Below are positions 25,184 to 35,400 of a stretch of DNA of 64,000 nucleotides, one piece after another. The notes beneath the pieces are model-generated. The model made no database searches. It was not told the origin of the DNA and was given only the letters and a program-made list of their open reading frames with translations. Where the stretch lies: contig NZ_CP166769.1 in NCBI RefSeq assembly GCF_041345015.1, positions 930,001 through 994,000 of the forward strand, given 5' to 3'. Position numbers and translations under genes: made by a program. Within the stretch, counting starts at the first letter, position 1. The number at the start of each line of letters is the position of its first letter. Source of the DNA: Bartonella sp. DGB1. GTDB lineage: Bacteria; Pseudomonadota; Alphaproteobacteria; Rhizobiales; Rhizobiaceae.

Positions 25184-25216
25184 GTATCAATATGGAGATA
25201 ACTGTGTCATTGATAC
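25184..25216 (-). promoter_or_regulatory. Operator-like inverted repeat upstream of the XRE-ImmA operon
   Basis: GTATCAAT (25184-25191) and ATTGATAC (25209-25216), perfect arms with a 17-base spacer, between integrase and partner gene. Conserved in prophage 2 (51945-51977). Probable autoregulatory site for the XRE protein. Confidence 0.6.
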
Positions 25217-25237
25217 TATAGCAACACTATACGAAAA

Positions 25238-26377
25238 TTACCCTTTTTTGTCAACAACAAAATCTGCCCATTTTTGCATTATTTCTCGTCGTTGTTCTAA
25301 AAAATCAGTTCTTAAATAAGCCCGTTGTACCTTTTGACCTATAACATGAGATAAAATAGTTTCTGCTATTTCATAAGGGGCTTTTAGCTCTTCTGCTAAC
25401 CAATTTCTAAGACTAGACCTAAAACCATGAGGGCGAGCATCTAAACCCATATCTTTCATAAATTTAGACATGGTAGCATCAGATATTGGTTTACTTGCTG
25501 AACTAGAAAACACTAAATCGTTAACCTTACGTGTTTTTGCTATATCTAACACTTCTAAAGCTTGTTTTGATAAAGGTACACGAAAATCACTAATCTTACC
25601 TAATTGACCTTTTAAATATTCTGCTGGTATCGTCCAGACATCTCCTTCAATTTGTGACCAACGCATATTACGTATAGAGCCACTCCTTACACCAGTTAAA
25701 ATAAGTAACTTTAAAGCTAAATTACTGATTAACTCATTATTTAAACATTCAAAAAATAACGGTATTTCTTGCCAAGGCATAGAAGGTATATGATTATTTG
25801 ATTCTAAGCTTTTACCTAATAATATCTTAACGTTAGGAATAGCTAATAAATCTACCTTAAGACCTTTTGCTACAGCATATTTCATAGCTAGGTTAATTCT
25901 ACCTAATATCTTAGAAGCAGTCTCATTCTTATCGCGCCAAAGAGGCTTTAAACAATCGTATAAAATATCTTGATTAATTTTTTCTATGGGCATATTACCA
26001 ATTTTAGGAAAGATGTGTACTTTGAGAGGGCTAAGCCATTTTTCATGGTTGTTATTTTTTAGAGTATCTTTTTTACTTTCAAACAAAGCATAAATAATTT
26101 TTTCTAAACTATTTTCTTTTTCTGCTGATTTAGATTTAGGTAAAATTCCATCATGAATATTTTTACGTAATATTACTGCTTTTTCTCTTGCTTCTTTTAG
26201 GCTAACAAATCGTATAGAGCCTAAACTTATAGTTTTACGTTTACCATTAGCTGAGTAGCGCAAAAACCAAAAACCAGTCTTTGGATTGCTTTTTTCTAAC
26301 CATAATCCACCCCCATCACAATATCTACCTCTAGGTGCATTTTTTACAACAAAATTATTTAACTGACAGTATTTCAA
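25238..26377 (-). CDS. Tyrosine integrase, prophage 1
   Basis: 379 aa P4-type integrase. N-terminal DUF4102 arm-binding domain (RGRYCDGGGLWLEKSNPKTG), core-binding domain, then a catalytic domain with Arg (TGVRSGSIRNMRW), RPHGFRSSLRNWLAEE (H-x-x-R), a His in LSHVIGQKVQRAY and the Tyr of AYLRT. All catalytic residues seem present. Mediates integration and excision at the adjacent attachment region (about 26506-26545). Near-identical to the integrase at 50784-51923. Confidence 0.9.
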   Translation of the reverse strand: MKYCQLNNFVVKNAPRGRYCDGGGLWLEKSNPKTGFWFLRYSANGKRKTISLGSIRFVSLKEAREKAVILRKNIHDGILPKSKSAEKENSLEKIIYALFESKKDTLKNNNHEKWLSPLKVHIFPKIGNMPIEKINQDILYDCLKPLWRDKNETASKILGRINLAMKYAVAKGLKVDLLAIPNVKILLGKSLESNNHIPSMPWQEIPLFFECLNNELISNLALKLLILTGVRSGSIRNMRWSQIEGDVWTIPAEYLKGQLGKISDFRVPLSKQALEVLDIAKTRKVNDLVFSSSASKPISDATMSKFMKDMGLDARPHGFRSSLRNWLAEELKAPYEIAETILSHVIGQKVQRAYLRTDFLEQRREIMQKWADFVVDKKG

Positions 26378-26505
26378 ATTCTCACCCTTCTACTCACCAT
26401 TGAACCGTTAATTTAGATGAAATTATACATAAAACATCTTATGAATTTGAAATTTAAAACTATCATTGAATCCCTAGAAAAGTAAGGCTTTTACCATGTG
26501 TTTGT

Positions 26506-26545
26506 AAGGGTGCGAATCACCTTAAAAAAGGGTGTGAATCACCCT
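26506..26545. other. Prophage 1 attachment junction (candidate attR)
   Basis: Two near-palindromic copies, AAGGGTGCGAATCACCTT (26506-26523) and AAGGGTGTGAATCACCCT (26528-26545). The first, and the following AAAAAAGG, is shared with prophage 2 (50630-50654), where identity stops in a barrel gene. The phage-chromosome border is therefore near 26531. The chromosomal side reads CACCCTCCGGGGGCACC, which recalls a tRNA 3' end but is not canonical. Confidence 0.6.
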
Positions 26546-26569
26546 CCGGGGGCACCGTTAATTTTAGCA

Positions 26570-26592
26570 AAAACCCATAATTTAGGTTTTTA
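26570..26592. terminator. Hairpin terminator after 26606-26854
   Basis: AAAAACC and GGTTTTT arms around a 9-base loop, with T-rich flanks on both strands. Confidence 0.55.
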
Positions 26593-26605
26593 TATATAGA
26601 TATTC

Positions 26606-26854
26606 TTATTTTCTTTCATGATAATCTCCTAACTCTAAAATCTCATCATTTTGATCAAGAATAACAATTTTCTTTTTACCGTCTGGATATTCCATGACTA
26701 ATTGATCTGAGGGTAGATCATCCACAGAATAAACAATACGATGTCCTCTTTCTAATAAATCTTCAGATATTATTTCAGGATTATTATCTATAAGCTCAAA
26801 GACTTCTTCTTCGGTTTTACATTCATCTAATAATTTATCAAGCTTAGTTTTCAT
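26606..26854 (-). CDS. Hypothetical acidic protein (82 aa)
   Basis: MKTKLDKLLDECKTEEEVFE and onward; very acidic, helix then short strands (HRIVYSVDDLPSDQLVMEYP). AAAGGA eight bases before the ATG. Unknown. First chromosomal gene beside prophage 1. Confidence 0.55.
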   Translation of the reverse strand: MKTKLDKLLDECKTEEEVFELIDNNPEIISEDLLERGHRIVYSVDDLPSDQLVMEYPDGKKKIVILDQNDEILELGDYHERK

Positions 26855-27424
26855 AATATGAATCCTTTAAAATATCAATCTAAATTTTGTAACAAGAAAT
26901 AAATTGGTTTAATATTATAATAATTAATTTATTGTTTGTTTTAAATATGGTTTTTGCATTTGATCACCCTTCTCTATAAGTTATCCTGTTATAAATAGCT
27001 GCTTGTAATAGTTTTATATCTTTAAATATTCTAATGATATTATATCTTCTAGTATTTCTTTATTAAAAAGATTAATAATAACTATATTTAAAACGCCCTT
27101 ACATTTTAAATTTTCATTGTAATTCTAGCATCTAAAAAGTTGAATTGCTATGCGTTAATACATTAAGATCCATTTAAGAAATTTTAGCAACGTTAAAAAA
27201 TATCAGCAGATATAAAACCCAGTTCTTAATTATATTATTAATTTCCTTATTTGATAGACAACATAAAATTATATCTCCTTTTTTATATTTGTTCGTTTGT
27301 TTCAATATAAAAATTTAAAGATCAGCTTTCTGTTGTATCGCACTTTTTACTATTAACTTAAATATTAAAAATATTTAAAAACAAACTAATATCATAAAAA
27401 TAATTATTTTTATGTGAAGAAATT
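26855..27424. other. AT-rich gene-poor stretch
   Basis: No convincing open frame or RNA gene. Short fragments on the minus strand (for example around 27000-27130) look like unidentifiable gene debris, in keeping with the decayed VirD4 fragment next to it. Confidence 0.5.
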
Positions 27425-27712
27425 TTATAATAATTCATCATAATTATAAAGTGCTGTTAATCTGACTCGTTGACTAAAAACAGGATCTTGAAAATATAAA
27501 GCTTGAACGCCTAAAATAGCTGGATAATCTGCTACAAAGAATAAAACCTTACCTGCCTTCGTTACTTTATCTCCTGATTTTTAAGCTATGGTAATCTTAA
27601 TAATTCATCTTCTGTTAGTAAATTACATGGAGTTTCTTATGTAGACAAATTTTTGCTAAAATCTATTTTTAAAGTAGATCTATAGCTTCTTGTTATTTTT
27701 TGCTTGTTAATA
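27425..27712 (-). pseudogene. VirD4/TraG coupling-protein C-terminal remnant
   Basis: Minus-strand frames give ETPCNLLTEDELLRLP, a stop, then after a frame change GDKVTKAGKVLFFVADYPAI followed by LGVQALYFQDPVFSQR. This matches the C-terminal end of type IV secretion coupling proteins (TEDE-LRLP, then a strand, then a Y-F-DP-F-R motif). At least two in-frame stops and one frame change show it is dead. It suggests the chromosome once carried, or still carries elsewhere, a VirB/D4-like system. Confidence 0.65.
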
Positions 27713-27870
27713 AAAATACAGCACCCCAAAATCACATACCGCCTCCACTTAAACATCATACGACTGAAACGTTACAAAAGTAGGCTTTGCGATAAAGTGT
27801 AATTTATCTTGCATTTTACAATAAATAGAGCTAAATTAATTCTAAATATACAATAATATAGGTCAACATA

Positions 27871-28674
27871 ATGTCGCACCCTATTCAATTCTTCCGATGT
27901 TTTCAAATTCCTAATAATCCAGATTCTGGAAATATAGCTGCAGTCGTTGAAAATTTTTCAAATTCCTTACAAAAACGCAAATCTCTGGCGCAAGAACTCA
28001 ATACACCTGTCACGGTTTTTGTTGATTTTGATACTGATAATAAAACACAAATTTCTTTTTTCTATCCAGATCGACAAATGCCTTTATGCATTCATGGCGC
28101 TCTAGCTGCAGGTAAATTTCTATCTAATATGCAAGACAACAATGAAGTTCAATGCCTGACTTCAAATAACAGAAAACTATCTTTTAAAATTGATGATTCA
28201 TCTATCTATTTAGATGTAGAAGCAGAAGAGATATCAGCACCTACGCTCAACGCTTCCACCTTAACCAAAATGCTAAATTTCGATATTAAAGATTCAGATT
28301 CTTGTTCCGTTATCTCTGTAGGAAGTCCTAAACTGCTCATTCCGATCAATTCTCTCAACGCCCTTATCAGCTTACAACCAAATTATAATTTTATAAGCGA
28401 GTGGAGTTTAGAATATAAAATTAATGGACTCTATGTCTATACACCACAAACATTTGCACCGCACGCTAATTATCATGCACGTGCTTTTAATCCAATAACA
28501 GGACATAATGAAGATGCTGCAACGGGTACAGCTGCTGCAGCTTTATCTTATTTTCTAAAAAAAAGCTTGATTATTGAACAGGGTCACGCTTTACAAACAC
28601 CTTGTGAAATTTCTACGCGCTATACACCTAATCAAACATTCGCAGTTGGTGGTATCGTCAAGTTAGCTAGATGA
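27871..28674 (+). CDS. PhzF-family isomerase-like protein
   Basis: 267 aa. PhzF fold signatures: FRCFQIPNNPDSGNIAAVVE at the N-terminus, FFYPDRQMPLCIHGALAAGK (substrate-binding loop), RAFNPITGHNEDAATGTAAA near residue 210. Family members are small-molecule isomerases; the substrate is unknown in most bacteria and there is no phenazine cluster here. Alone in its operon; AGGT upstream of the ATG. Length near the family norm. Confidence 0.8.
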   Translation: MSHPIQFFRCFQIPNNPDSGNIAAVVENFSNSLQKRKSLAQELNTPVTVFVDFDTDNKTQISFFYPDRQMPLCIHGALAAGKFLSNMQDNNEVQCLTSNNRKLSFKIDDSSIYLDVEAEEISAPTLNASTLTKMLNFDIKDSDSCSVISVGSPKLLIPINSLNALISLQPNYNFISEWSLEYKINGLYVYTPQTFAPHANYHARAFNPITGHNEDAATGTAAAALSYFLKKSLIIEQGHALQTPCEISTRYTPNQTFAVGGIVKLAR

Positions 28675-29318
28675 GATCTAATAATATAATCTTTTAAGAG
28701 GAGATAAGCTCAAATAACAGAGAACCCCTAAACAAACCCAAATATCCAAATATCCAAATATCCAAATATCCAAATATCCAAATATCCAAATATCCAAATA
28801 TAAAGGGTAAAAATTTTTAAACCAATATTCCATCCTGGTTTACTAAAATAAAAAGTTAAAGCAACTATTTATAAAATATTATCTTTGTTAATCGTACAAA
28901 GACAATATTTATATAATAATTATCCCCATTAAAAGAAAATTTAATAATATTAACAAATCTCTATCGAATATAAATTTCGTATTACGCCCCTCGCACGGCT
29001 CCTCATTTAATATCACTCTTACAACTAATTCATTTTCAATAATACATGCCTCTTTACATCATTAAACCGTAAATATGATAAAATTAGATAAATTTGAAAT
29101 TTCAATATACCAGTGAATGGTTAAAAATAAAAGCTTGCACGATAATTTGGATTTATATCTCATACCTAAGAAAATATGGTAAATTACCACCTATAAATAG
29201 GTCTTATAAAAATAAAAAATCTTTGAAGAATATATATCCGTAAGACTTTATCAGCTTTACAAAAAATAACCTATAATGCTAATATATTTTGATATTAATA
29301 AAAAATAGAGAAAAACAA
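28675..29318. other. Intergenic region with a tandem repeat
   Basis: Contains the 8-base tandem repeat at 28738-28801; the rest is AT-rich with no recognisable gene. Confidence 0.5.
28738..28801. repeat. Perfect 8-bp tandem repeat, 8 copies
   Basis: Unit CCAAATAT repeated eight times without a mismatch, about 60 bases after the phzF stop. Noncoding microsatellite-like array that should vary in copy number by slippage. Confidence 0.9.
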
Positions 29319-30089
29319 ATGGAATATGAAATATTTTTATATTTTTTACTGTGTATCGTAGCTCTCATTGCAGGATTTACTGATACTTTAGCGGGTGGTG
29401 GAGGTTTAATAACGCTCCCTGCTTTAATGCTCACAGGACTAAATCCGGTTGCAGCCCTCGGAACTAACAAATTACAATCAGCAGTAGCAGAATTATCTGC
29501 AATATTATCTTTTAGAAAAAATAAAGATATTAATTATAAATTACTTATAAAAGCAATAATATGGACTATTGTAGGAGCAACTATTGGTACAATTTTGCTA
29601 CAATTAGTCTATATAAGGATATTAGAAATTATTATTCCATTCTTATTAACCGCTGTTTTTATATATTATTTATTTACAAAAAAACTACAAACAAATAATG
29701 TAAATAACAAGCTAGAACCAGACAATAAGAAGTTTTTTTTATTAGGTAACACTATCGGATTTTATAATGGTTTTTTTGGCCCTGCTACCGGTTCTATCTG
29801 GGCTATTGCTTTAATGAAGAACTTTAGTTTAAATTTAAGAACAGCTACTATGTACGCAAAACCCTTAAATTTAGCAGGGAATTTAAGTGCATTATCTATT
29901 TTTATAGTTGGTGGTAACATTGATTATATAGCCGCTATACTAATGTGTATAGGCTCTTTTATAGGAGGTAAATTAGGGGCTAAATTTATCTTATATAAAG
30001 ATTCTCAATATATTAAGATAGCTTTTATCTCAATAATGCTATTATCTATAGTTGCGCTGTATGCAAAGAATATTTTCAGATTAATATAG
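29319..30089 (+). CDS. TSUP-family membrane permease (TauE/SafE type)
   Basis: 256 aa from the ATG at 29319; a TTG at 29289 is in frame but poorer. About eight membrane helices. Family signature near the N-terminus: IAGFTDTLAGGGGLITLPAL and LNPVAALGTNKLQS; repeated in the second half as GFYNGFFGPATGSIWAIAL. The family exports sulfur compounds or organic anions; the substrate cannot be read from sequence. Confidence 0.85.
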   Translation: MEYEIFLYFLLCIVALIAGFTDTLAGGGGLITLPALMLTGLNPVAALGTNKLQSAVAELSAILSFRKNKDINYKLLIKAIIWTIVGATIGTILLQLVYIRILEIIIPFLLTAVFIYYLFTKKLQTNNVNNKLEPDNKKFFLLGNTIGFYNGFFGPATGSIWAIALMKNFSLNLRTATMYAKPLNLAGNLSALSIFIVGGNIDYIAAILMCIGSFIGGKLGAKFILYKDSQYIKIAFISIMLLSIVALYAKNIFRLI

Positions 30090-30129
30090 ATAAAGATACC
30101 TATAATAAATAAACATAATTATTTCTCTG

Positions 30130-30157
30130 ATTACTACATATTAAAATATGTAGTAAT
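30130..30157. terminator. Hairpin after the permease gene
   Basis: ATTACTACATAT and ATATGTAGTAAT arms with a 4-base loop; weak U tract. Confidence 0.5.
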
Positions 30158-30435
30158 TGCCTATTAAATTTTAATATTTATCATTTAAGTAAAATAAGAT
30201 TAATAGTCTACAAATATAAAAGATAAATTTTGTACGATTATATACTTCTCATACTATTAGCTAAATCATTTGTCATAATTTACCTATTTCAGCTAAAATT
30301 ACCATTCATTATAGAAAAATAGCACTGATATATGAATAAAAAAGCAACTACAAACCTATTAAAATATAATCACATATAACTACAATGCTTAGAACCATTT
30401 AAAGATAACCTAATTAATATTATTTTATAAAAAGC

Positions 30436-30464
30436 TTGCAAAATAATATCAATTACATTATAAG
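30436..30464 (+). promoter_or_regulatory. Promoter for the DEAD-box helicase gene
   Basis: TTGCAA, 17-base spacer, TATAAG. Predicts a long 5' leader of about 155 bases, as seen for cold-inducible RNA helicases. Confidence 0.5.
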
Positions 30465-30626
30465 CTAATATGAGTTCTAGACTCTTATAAAATGAATGGC
30501 TTACACTTTGCCTTTACGGCGTATCTGAAGATCTTTTCCGATCCCTAACGTTTGAATAGGAGTTACCAATTGCTAAAATTAGCTATTGGAGAACACTCTT
30601 TTACTTTTCAAACATAAGGAAATAAT

Positions 30627-31826
30627 ATGAAAAGCTTTGAAGTAATGGGATTACCTGAATCCCTGAACCATACACTTATAAATATGAAATTTGATATTCC
30701 TACTCCTATTCAAGCTGAAGCGATCCCTGTCGCCCTCAAAGGACAAGATATTCTAGGGTCAGCCCAAACCGGAACAGGTAAAACCGGCGCCTTTGGTATT
30801 CCGTTAATTGCACATTTAATTAATAACCCAACAAGCTGTGCGTTAGTTATGACCCCAACCCGCGAATTAGCTACTCAAGTTATCGCCCAATTACATGCTT
30901 TATTAGGAAAAACCACTAAAATTAAATCAGCTTTACTAATTGGTGGTGAGCCAATGCCAAAACAATTTCAGCAATTACGCAATCGTCCTCGTTTTATTGT
31001 TGGAACTCCAGGTAGAATTAATGATCATCTAAAACGTAAAAGTCTTATTTTATCAAATACAGACTTCCTAGTTTTGGATGAAACAGATAGAATGCTTGAT
31101 ATGGGTTTTACAGTCCAGATTGAAGAAGTACTTAAATATTTAGCACCAAATCGTCAAACATTATTATTTTCTGCAACAATGCCAAAAAATATTGTTAGAA
31201 TAGCAGAAAAATATTTAGATAATCCAGCTCGCATTGCTGTAAGCGCAACCTCTGCTCCAGCTGCTAATCTTAAACAAGATAATATTCGCTTAAATGAAGG
31301 TGACAAATATAACACCCTTATTGAACAATTAGACCAACGTGAAGGCTCTGTAATAATTTTTGTTAAAACCAAATTCTCCGCAGATAAGATGTCAGTTCGT
31401 CTATCAAAAGATGGCTATAGCTCAGATGCTATTCATGGTGATTTACGTCAAAATAAACGCGACCGCGTAATTAACAATTTCCGCAATAAAAAATATAGAA
31501 TTTTGGTTGCTACTGATGTTGCTGCTAGAGGATTAGATATTCCTCATATTGAACACGTAATTAATTATGACTTACCACAATGCGCTGAAGATTATATCCA
31601 TAGAATTGGACGCACAGCCCGAGCAGGTGCAACTGGTGCTGCGCTTAATTTAATCAGTGCTGCTGATAAAAATAAATGGAATGCAATTGAAAGATTGTTA
31701 AATCCAGATGCGCCACGTAGCAAAAAACCACGCGATACGGAATTTAAATCCAAAGATAAAAATTTCCGTCGTAAAAAAACTCGCAACTCCTCAAACAAAA
31801 AAACTTTTAATAAAAGAGCTGCTTAA
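30627..31826 (+). CDS. DEAD-box RNA helicase (RhlE-like)
   Basis: 399 aa. All core motifs in order: Q motif (MKFDIPTPIQAEAIP), AQTGTGKTGA, PTRELATQV, VGTPGR, motif II as DETD rather than DEAD, SATMP, then ATDVAARGLDIPHIEHVINY and HRIGRTARAG. The C-terminus is a basic Lys/Arg/Asn tail (SKKPRDTEFKSKDKNFRRKK) for RNA binding. Unwinds RNA in ribosome assembly or mRNA turnover. AAGGA upstream. The DETD form occurs in other alphaproteobacterial RhlE proteins as I recall. Confidence 0.9.
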   Translation: MKSFEVMGLPESLNHTLINMKFDIPTPIQAEAIPVALKGQDILGSAQTGTGKTGAFGIPLIAHLINNPTSCALVMTPTRELATQVIAQLHALLGKTTKIKSALLIGGEPMPKQFQQLRNRPRFIVGTPGRINDHLKRKSLILSNTDFLVLDETDRMLDMGFTVQIEEVLKYLAPNRQTLLFSATMPKNIVRIAEKYLDNPARIAVSATSAPAANLKQDNIRLNEGDKYNTLIEQLDQREGSVIIFVKTKFSADKMSVRLSKDGYSSDAIHGDLRQNKRDRVINNFRNKKYRILVATDVAARGLDIPHIEHVINYDLPQCAEDYIHRIGRTARAGATGAALNLISAADKNKWNAIERLLNPDAPRSKKPRDTEFKSKDKNFRRKKTRNSSNKKTFNKRAA

Positions 31827-31831
31827 ATATT

Positions 31832-31864
31832 AAAACCCCTAGGAATAATTCCTAGGGGTTTTAT
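31832..31864 (+). terminator. Rho-independent terminator of the helicase gene
   Basis: Perfect stem AACCCCTAGGAAT / ATTCCTAGGGGTT with a T-rich tail, directly after the stop. Confidence 0.9.
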
Positions 31865-32486
31865 TTAACTATAAACTCCTTAAACACTTGTTAAACAACT
31901 TTAATTTCTTGCTTTCTGAAACCTTCATTTAGCCTTAGTTACCATTACAAATACAAGTAATTTTCTATCTCTCTATTTATTCTCACAAAACAAGATTTAT
32001 TCTCACAAGCCAAACGAGTTTTAGTTATTATTGTCGTCATTCATCCGCTAACTTTCTTGTGATTTTACTGTTAGCTTAATAGCATTTTTATAGATGTAAA
32101 ATATTTAGTGCTAAGAATAGTCTCTCTGCTTGTTGTTATGTGTTTATCTATTGCGATAGATTAATTTAAGTACAACTTTATATAGTTCCCATAAGCCAAA
32201 AATAATTCATCTTTTTTTGCGTAATTTAATCGTTTCATTATCAGTATATTTATTTGATTTTATGGAATATAGGGAATTAATAAAAACGCCTAGCCACAAT
32301 TAATGTAGCCTTTACTCAACACAATAATATCATTTTGTATTAACCTCATCAAAATCCGTCAATTTAACACTAGCATCTTTATTTACTGCTTTTAAAGAAG
32401 AAAATAATCCATTTTCAACATTCTATTTAGCGATAGAATGTTGAATTAGGTGCCTACTTAATAAGGAATTATCAATTATATATATA
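31865..32486. other. Intergenic region before the restriction operon
   Basis: AT-rich; no gene, hairpin or repeat of note seen. Confidence 0.45.
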
Positions 32487-35400
32487 TCAATAATGCTCCA
32501 TAATATATGCATATGCTTTCTCAAATAAAACCTCATCTTTATGTAATTGATATTTTAAAAGCGTTTTTCTCAACATTTTCTTAATATCACGCTTACCCGC
32601 CTCAGAATCTTGCCAGTTCTCAAAACCATTTTTATGTACGAGTTCATCAATATCATCAACTATATGTGATATAATATTTGGTGTTTGATCATTTCTAACT
32701 TCCTTGAATAATTCTGAAAGGGCTTTTTTATTATCCTCAATAATCTTATCATCATCTTCGGTGGTGTTATCTAACAATACAGTTTCACGAGCCGCATCAA
32801 TAAGGCTTTTCAGCCATTCTATTGAGGTTAATACACCAACTTCATATTTTTCACGTAGTTTCTCAATTCTTTTACCAAGTTCAATGTATTTTGGGTTTGC
32901 AGCTTTTTTTCTAATTTTAGCTATTAACCTAATTTCGATCAGCTGTGCTTTTTGTTTTTGTTCTGCCTCAGTTAATGCAAAGATAGAATTTTCATCTATA
33001 ATCAACTCCTCAAGATCGCTTTTTATTTGATCAATATCTGTATGTTGATGAATTAACTGGATAGTTGCTGTTCCAAGAGATTTCCATAATAATGAGCCAC
33101 TCCCGCCAATAGGGCGCAATGAATTATAAACTTTTGCTAACCAACGATAATCATTCTGGAATTGAGTTAAAAATGGATCTGGAGCCAAAGCCTCCCATAA
33201 TTTTTTCAAAACATTAAATTGGGCCGCAAATTGATCTCGCATCTCATTTGAGGGTAAACAATTTTGAGCCAGCATTAAAGCTTCATATCCTTCAGTGGTT
33301 CTATCTATCCCTTCAAAAAAAGCAAGACATGCTTCAAGTGCAACGGGTACTTGTTCCTTGTATTTACTTAACTGCTCAATAACTCCTTCAATTTCTTTTT
33401 GGTCATAACTTAAAGCTTTTGCTAAATTTTCAAACACACCTAAATAATCAATAATTAAGCCATGTTGCTTGCTTTCATTATACAAGCGGTTAGTTCGACA
33501 CATAGCTTGTAACAGAGTATGATCGCGTAAGGGTTTATCCAAATACATACAATAGCAAATAGGCGCATCAAACCCAGTAAGCAATTTTGCTGTTACAATT
33601 AATATTTTAAGCGGGTTTGTAGAATCCCGATATTGGTTAAGTATTTTTTCTTGCTGCACAGGATCTGCATCGATTGCTTGCCACCGCTTAAATGCCTCTT
33701 TATTTAACGGAAGCCCTAAGTTTTCCCATTTAACCCAATCATCAGCCTTTTTCTTTGAATTATTTTTTTGAAATTTTTCCTCATCTATCTCGCCCTGTGA
33801 GATATTCATAATTACCTCACATGAGCCTTCCCCCATTATTTTAGTAAGCAAATCATACATTATCACGCAAGATTCACGGTCATAAACCACAACCATTGCT
33901 TTCAATCCTTTAGGCTCCACATGGTCGGTAAAATGTTCATGAATATCTTTAGCAATGGCTTCCATTCTCTTAGGTGCCTTAATCAAAGTAGCAAAATTTC
34001 CAGCTTTTTGTGATAATTGTGTTTTTTCTTCTTCATTAAGGTTATTATTTTTAGCTAATTCCTCAAATGCCTCATCAATAGCAGCTTGATCTACCCGCAA
34101 TTTTACTAACCTAGGTTCAAACTTTACCGGAAGTGTAGCCTGATCACGTATAGATTGTTTGTATGAATAACGGTTCATATATCTACCATTATCCTGATCA
34201 GCTCCAAACAGGCGGAATGTATTTCGCTCAATTCCTGAGATTGGAGTACCAGTTAAGCCAAAGAAATAAGCGTTTGGTAATGCCCAACGCATTTTTTCAC
34301 CTAACATACCTTCTTGCGTACGATGTGCTTCATCAACTAAAACTATAATATTTTCACGCGAGTTTAAACCATTTTTATTTTTTTCATCAATGATGACATC
34401 ATCAAATTTAAAGATAGTAGTTATCAATATATTACGATCATCACGCTCTAATGCTTCCGAAAGCTGTTTACAAGATTTTATTGCAGTAACATTTTTCACA
34501 TCTGCATTATCAAAGGTGGTATTAATTTGACTATCGAGATCGACACGATCCACCACAACCACCACTGTCGGGTTTTTAAGCTCAGGGTCAGTTTTTAACA
34601 TTTTTGCAGCATATAGCATTAACAATGATTTACCAGATCCTTGAAAATGCCATATCAGCCCTTTACGTATTTTACCTTCTTTCACACGTTCAACTATTTG
34701 CTTTACTGCTTCATATTGCGGGTAACGTGGTAGTAATTTAATTCGTTTAATCTCAGAATTTAATAACTTAGCTGTTGAATATAATGCAAATGATTGCAAC
34801 AATTCTAGCAAAGTTTGCGGCTTTAACAAGTCTTCAGCGCTAGTTAAAACCATGCTCAAATTTTGCTCAATTTCATCGCCGTCGGTGGTTTTATGCCATG
34901 GCATCCAATTTTTAAAATCTGCATTTATAGCACCGTAAGCAAAGGTTTTTCCTTCAGTAGCAAAGCATAAAAGATTAGGAATAAAAAAACTACTCTGATT
35001 ATTCCAATAATGTTTTTTCCCACCATTAAAATCGGCAGCGCCATCTTGCCAACTAATTGCTGGGCGAGACGGTGTTTTTAACTCCCCCACGACCAGAGGT
35101 ATACCATTAACATATAACACTAAATCAAAGAAAGCCTTTTGTGAACCAGTAAAAGCAACTTGCCGTGACACTACATAATGATTTTTAGAATAATCATTAT
35201 AATCAATAAGATTAATAGTTATATGTTGGTCATTTTCACCAAGCGGCATAGATTTTTCCGCCCGCAACCATTCAACGAATAATTCATTAGCACTAACAAG
35301 TCCTTTATTTTTAGCCTCATATAACAAACAACGTAATTTATAAATAACTTTATCCGCTTTTGCAGGATCTTTAGCAATATCCGGATTAAGACGACACAGA

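Larger units (their letters stand above)
23290..26531. repeat. Integration module, inverted near-copy of 50630-53903
   Basis: Terminator, XRE-ImmA gene, partner gene, operator, integrase and attachment flank match the prophage 2 left end in opposite orientation at high identity by eye. The two copies flank about 24 kb of chromosome. Confidence 0.9.
30090..30626. other. Intergenic region between permease and helicase genes
   Basis: Holds a 12-bp perfect hairpin at 30130-30157 after the permease and a promoter at 30436-30464, leaving a ~155-base leader before the helicase gene. No gene seen. Confidence 0.5.

Noticed and set aside
26528-26556. A tRNA 3' end at the prophage 1 border.
   Set aside because: The acceptor-like GGGGGCACC and T-arm-like dyad are suggestive, but the loop is five bases without TTCRA and no 5' part is visible. 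Mentioned only as a possibility.
28738-28801. CRISPR array.
   Set aside because: Units are 8 bases with no spacers; a simple tandem repeat. No cas genes in the window.
30464-30626. Riboswitch or thermosensor in the helicase leader.
   Set aside because: A long leader is likely, but no stable or recognisable fold was found by eye.
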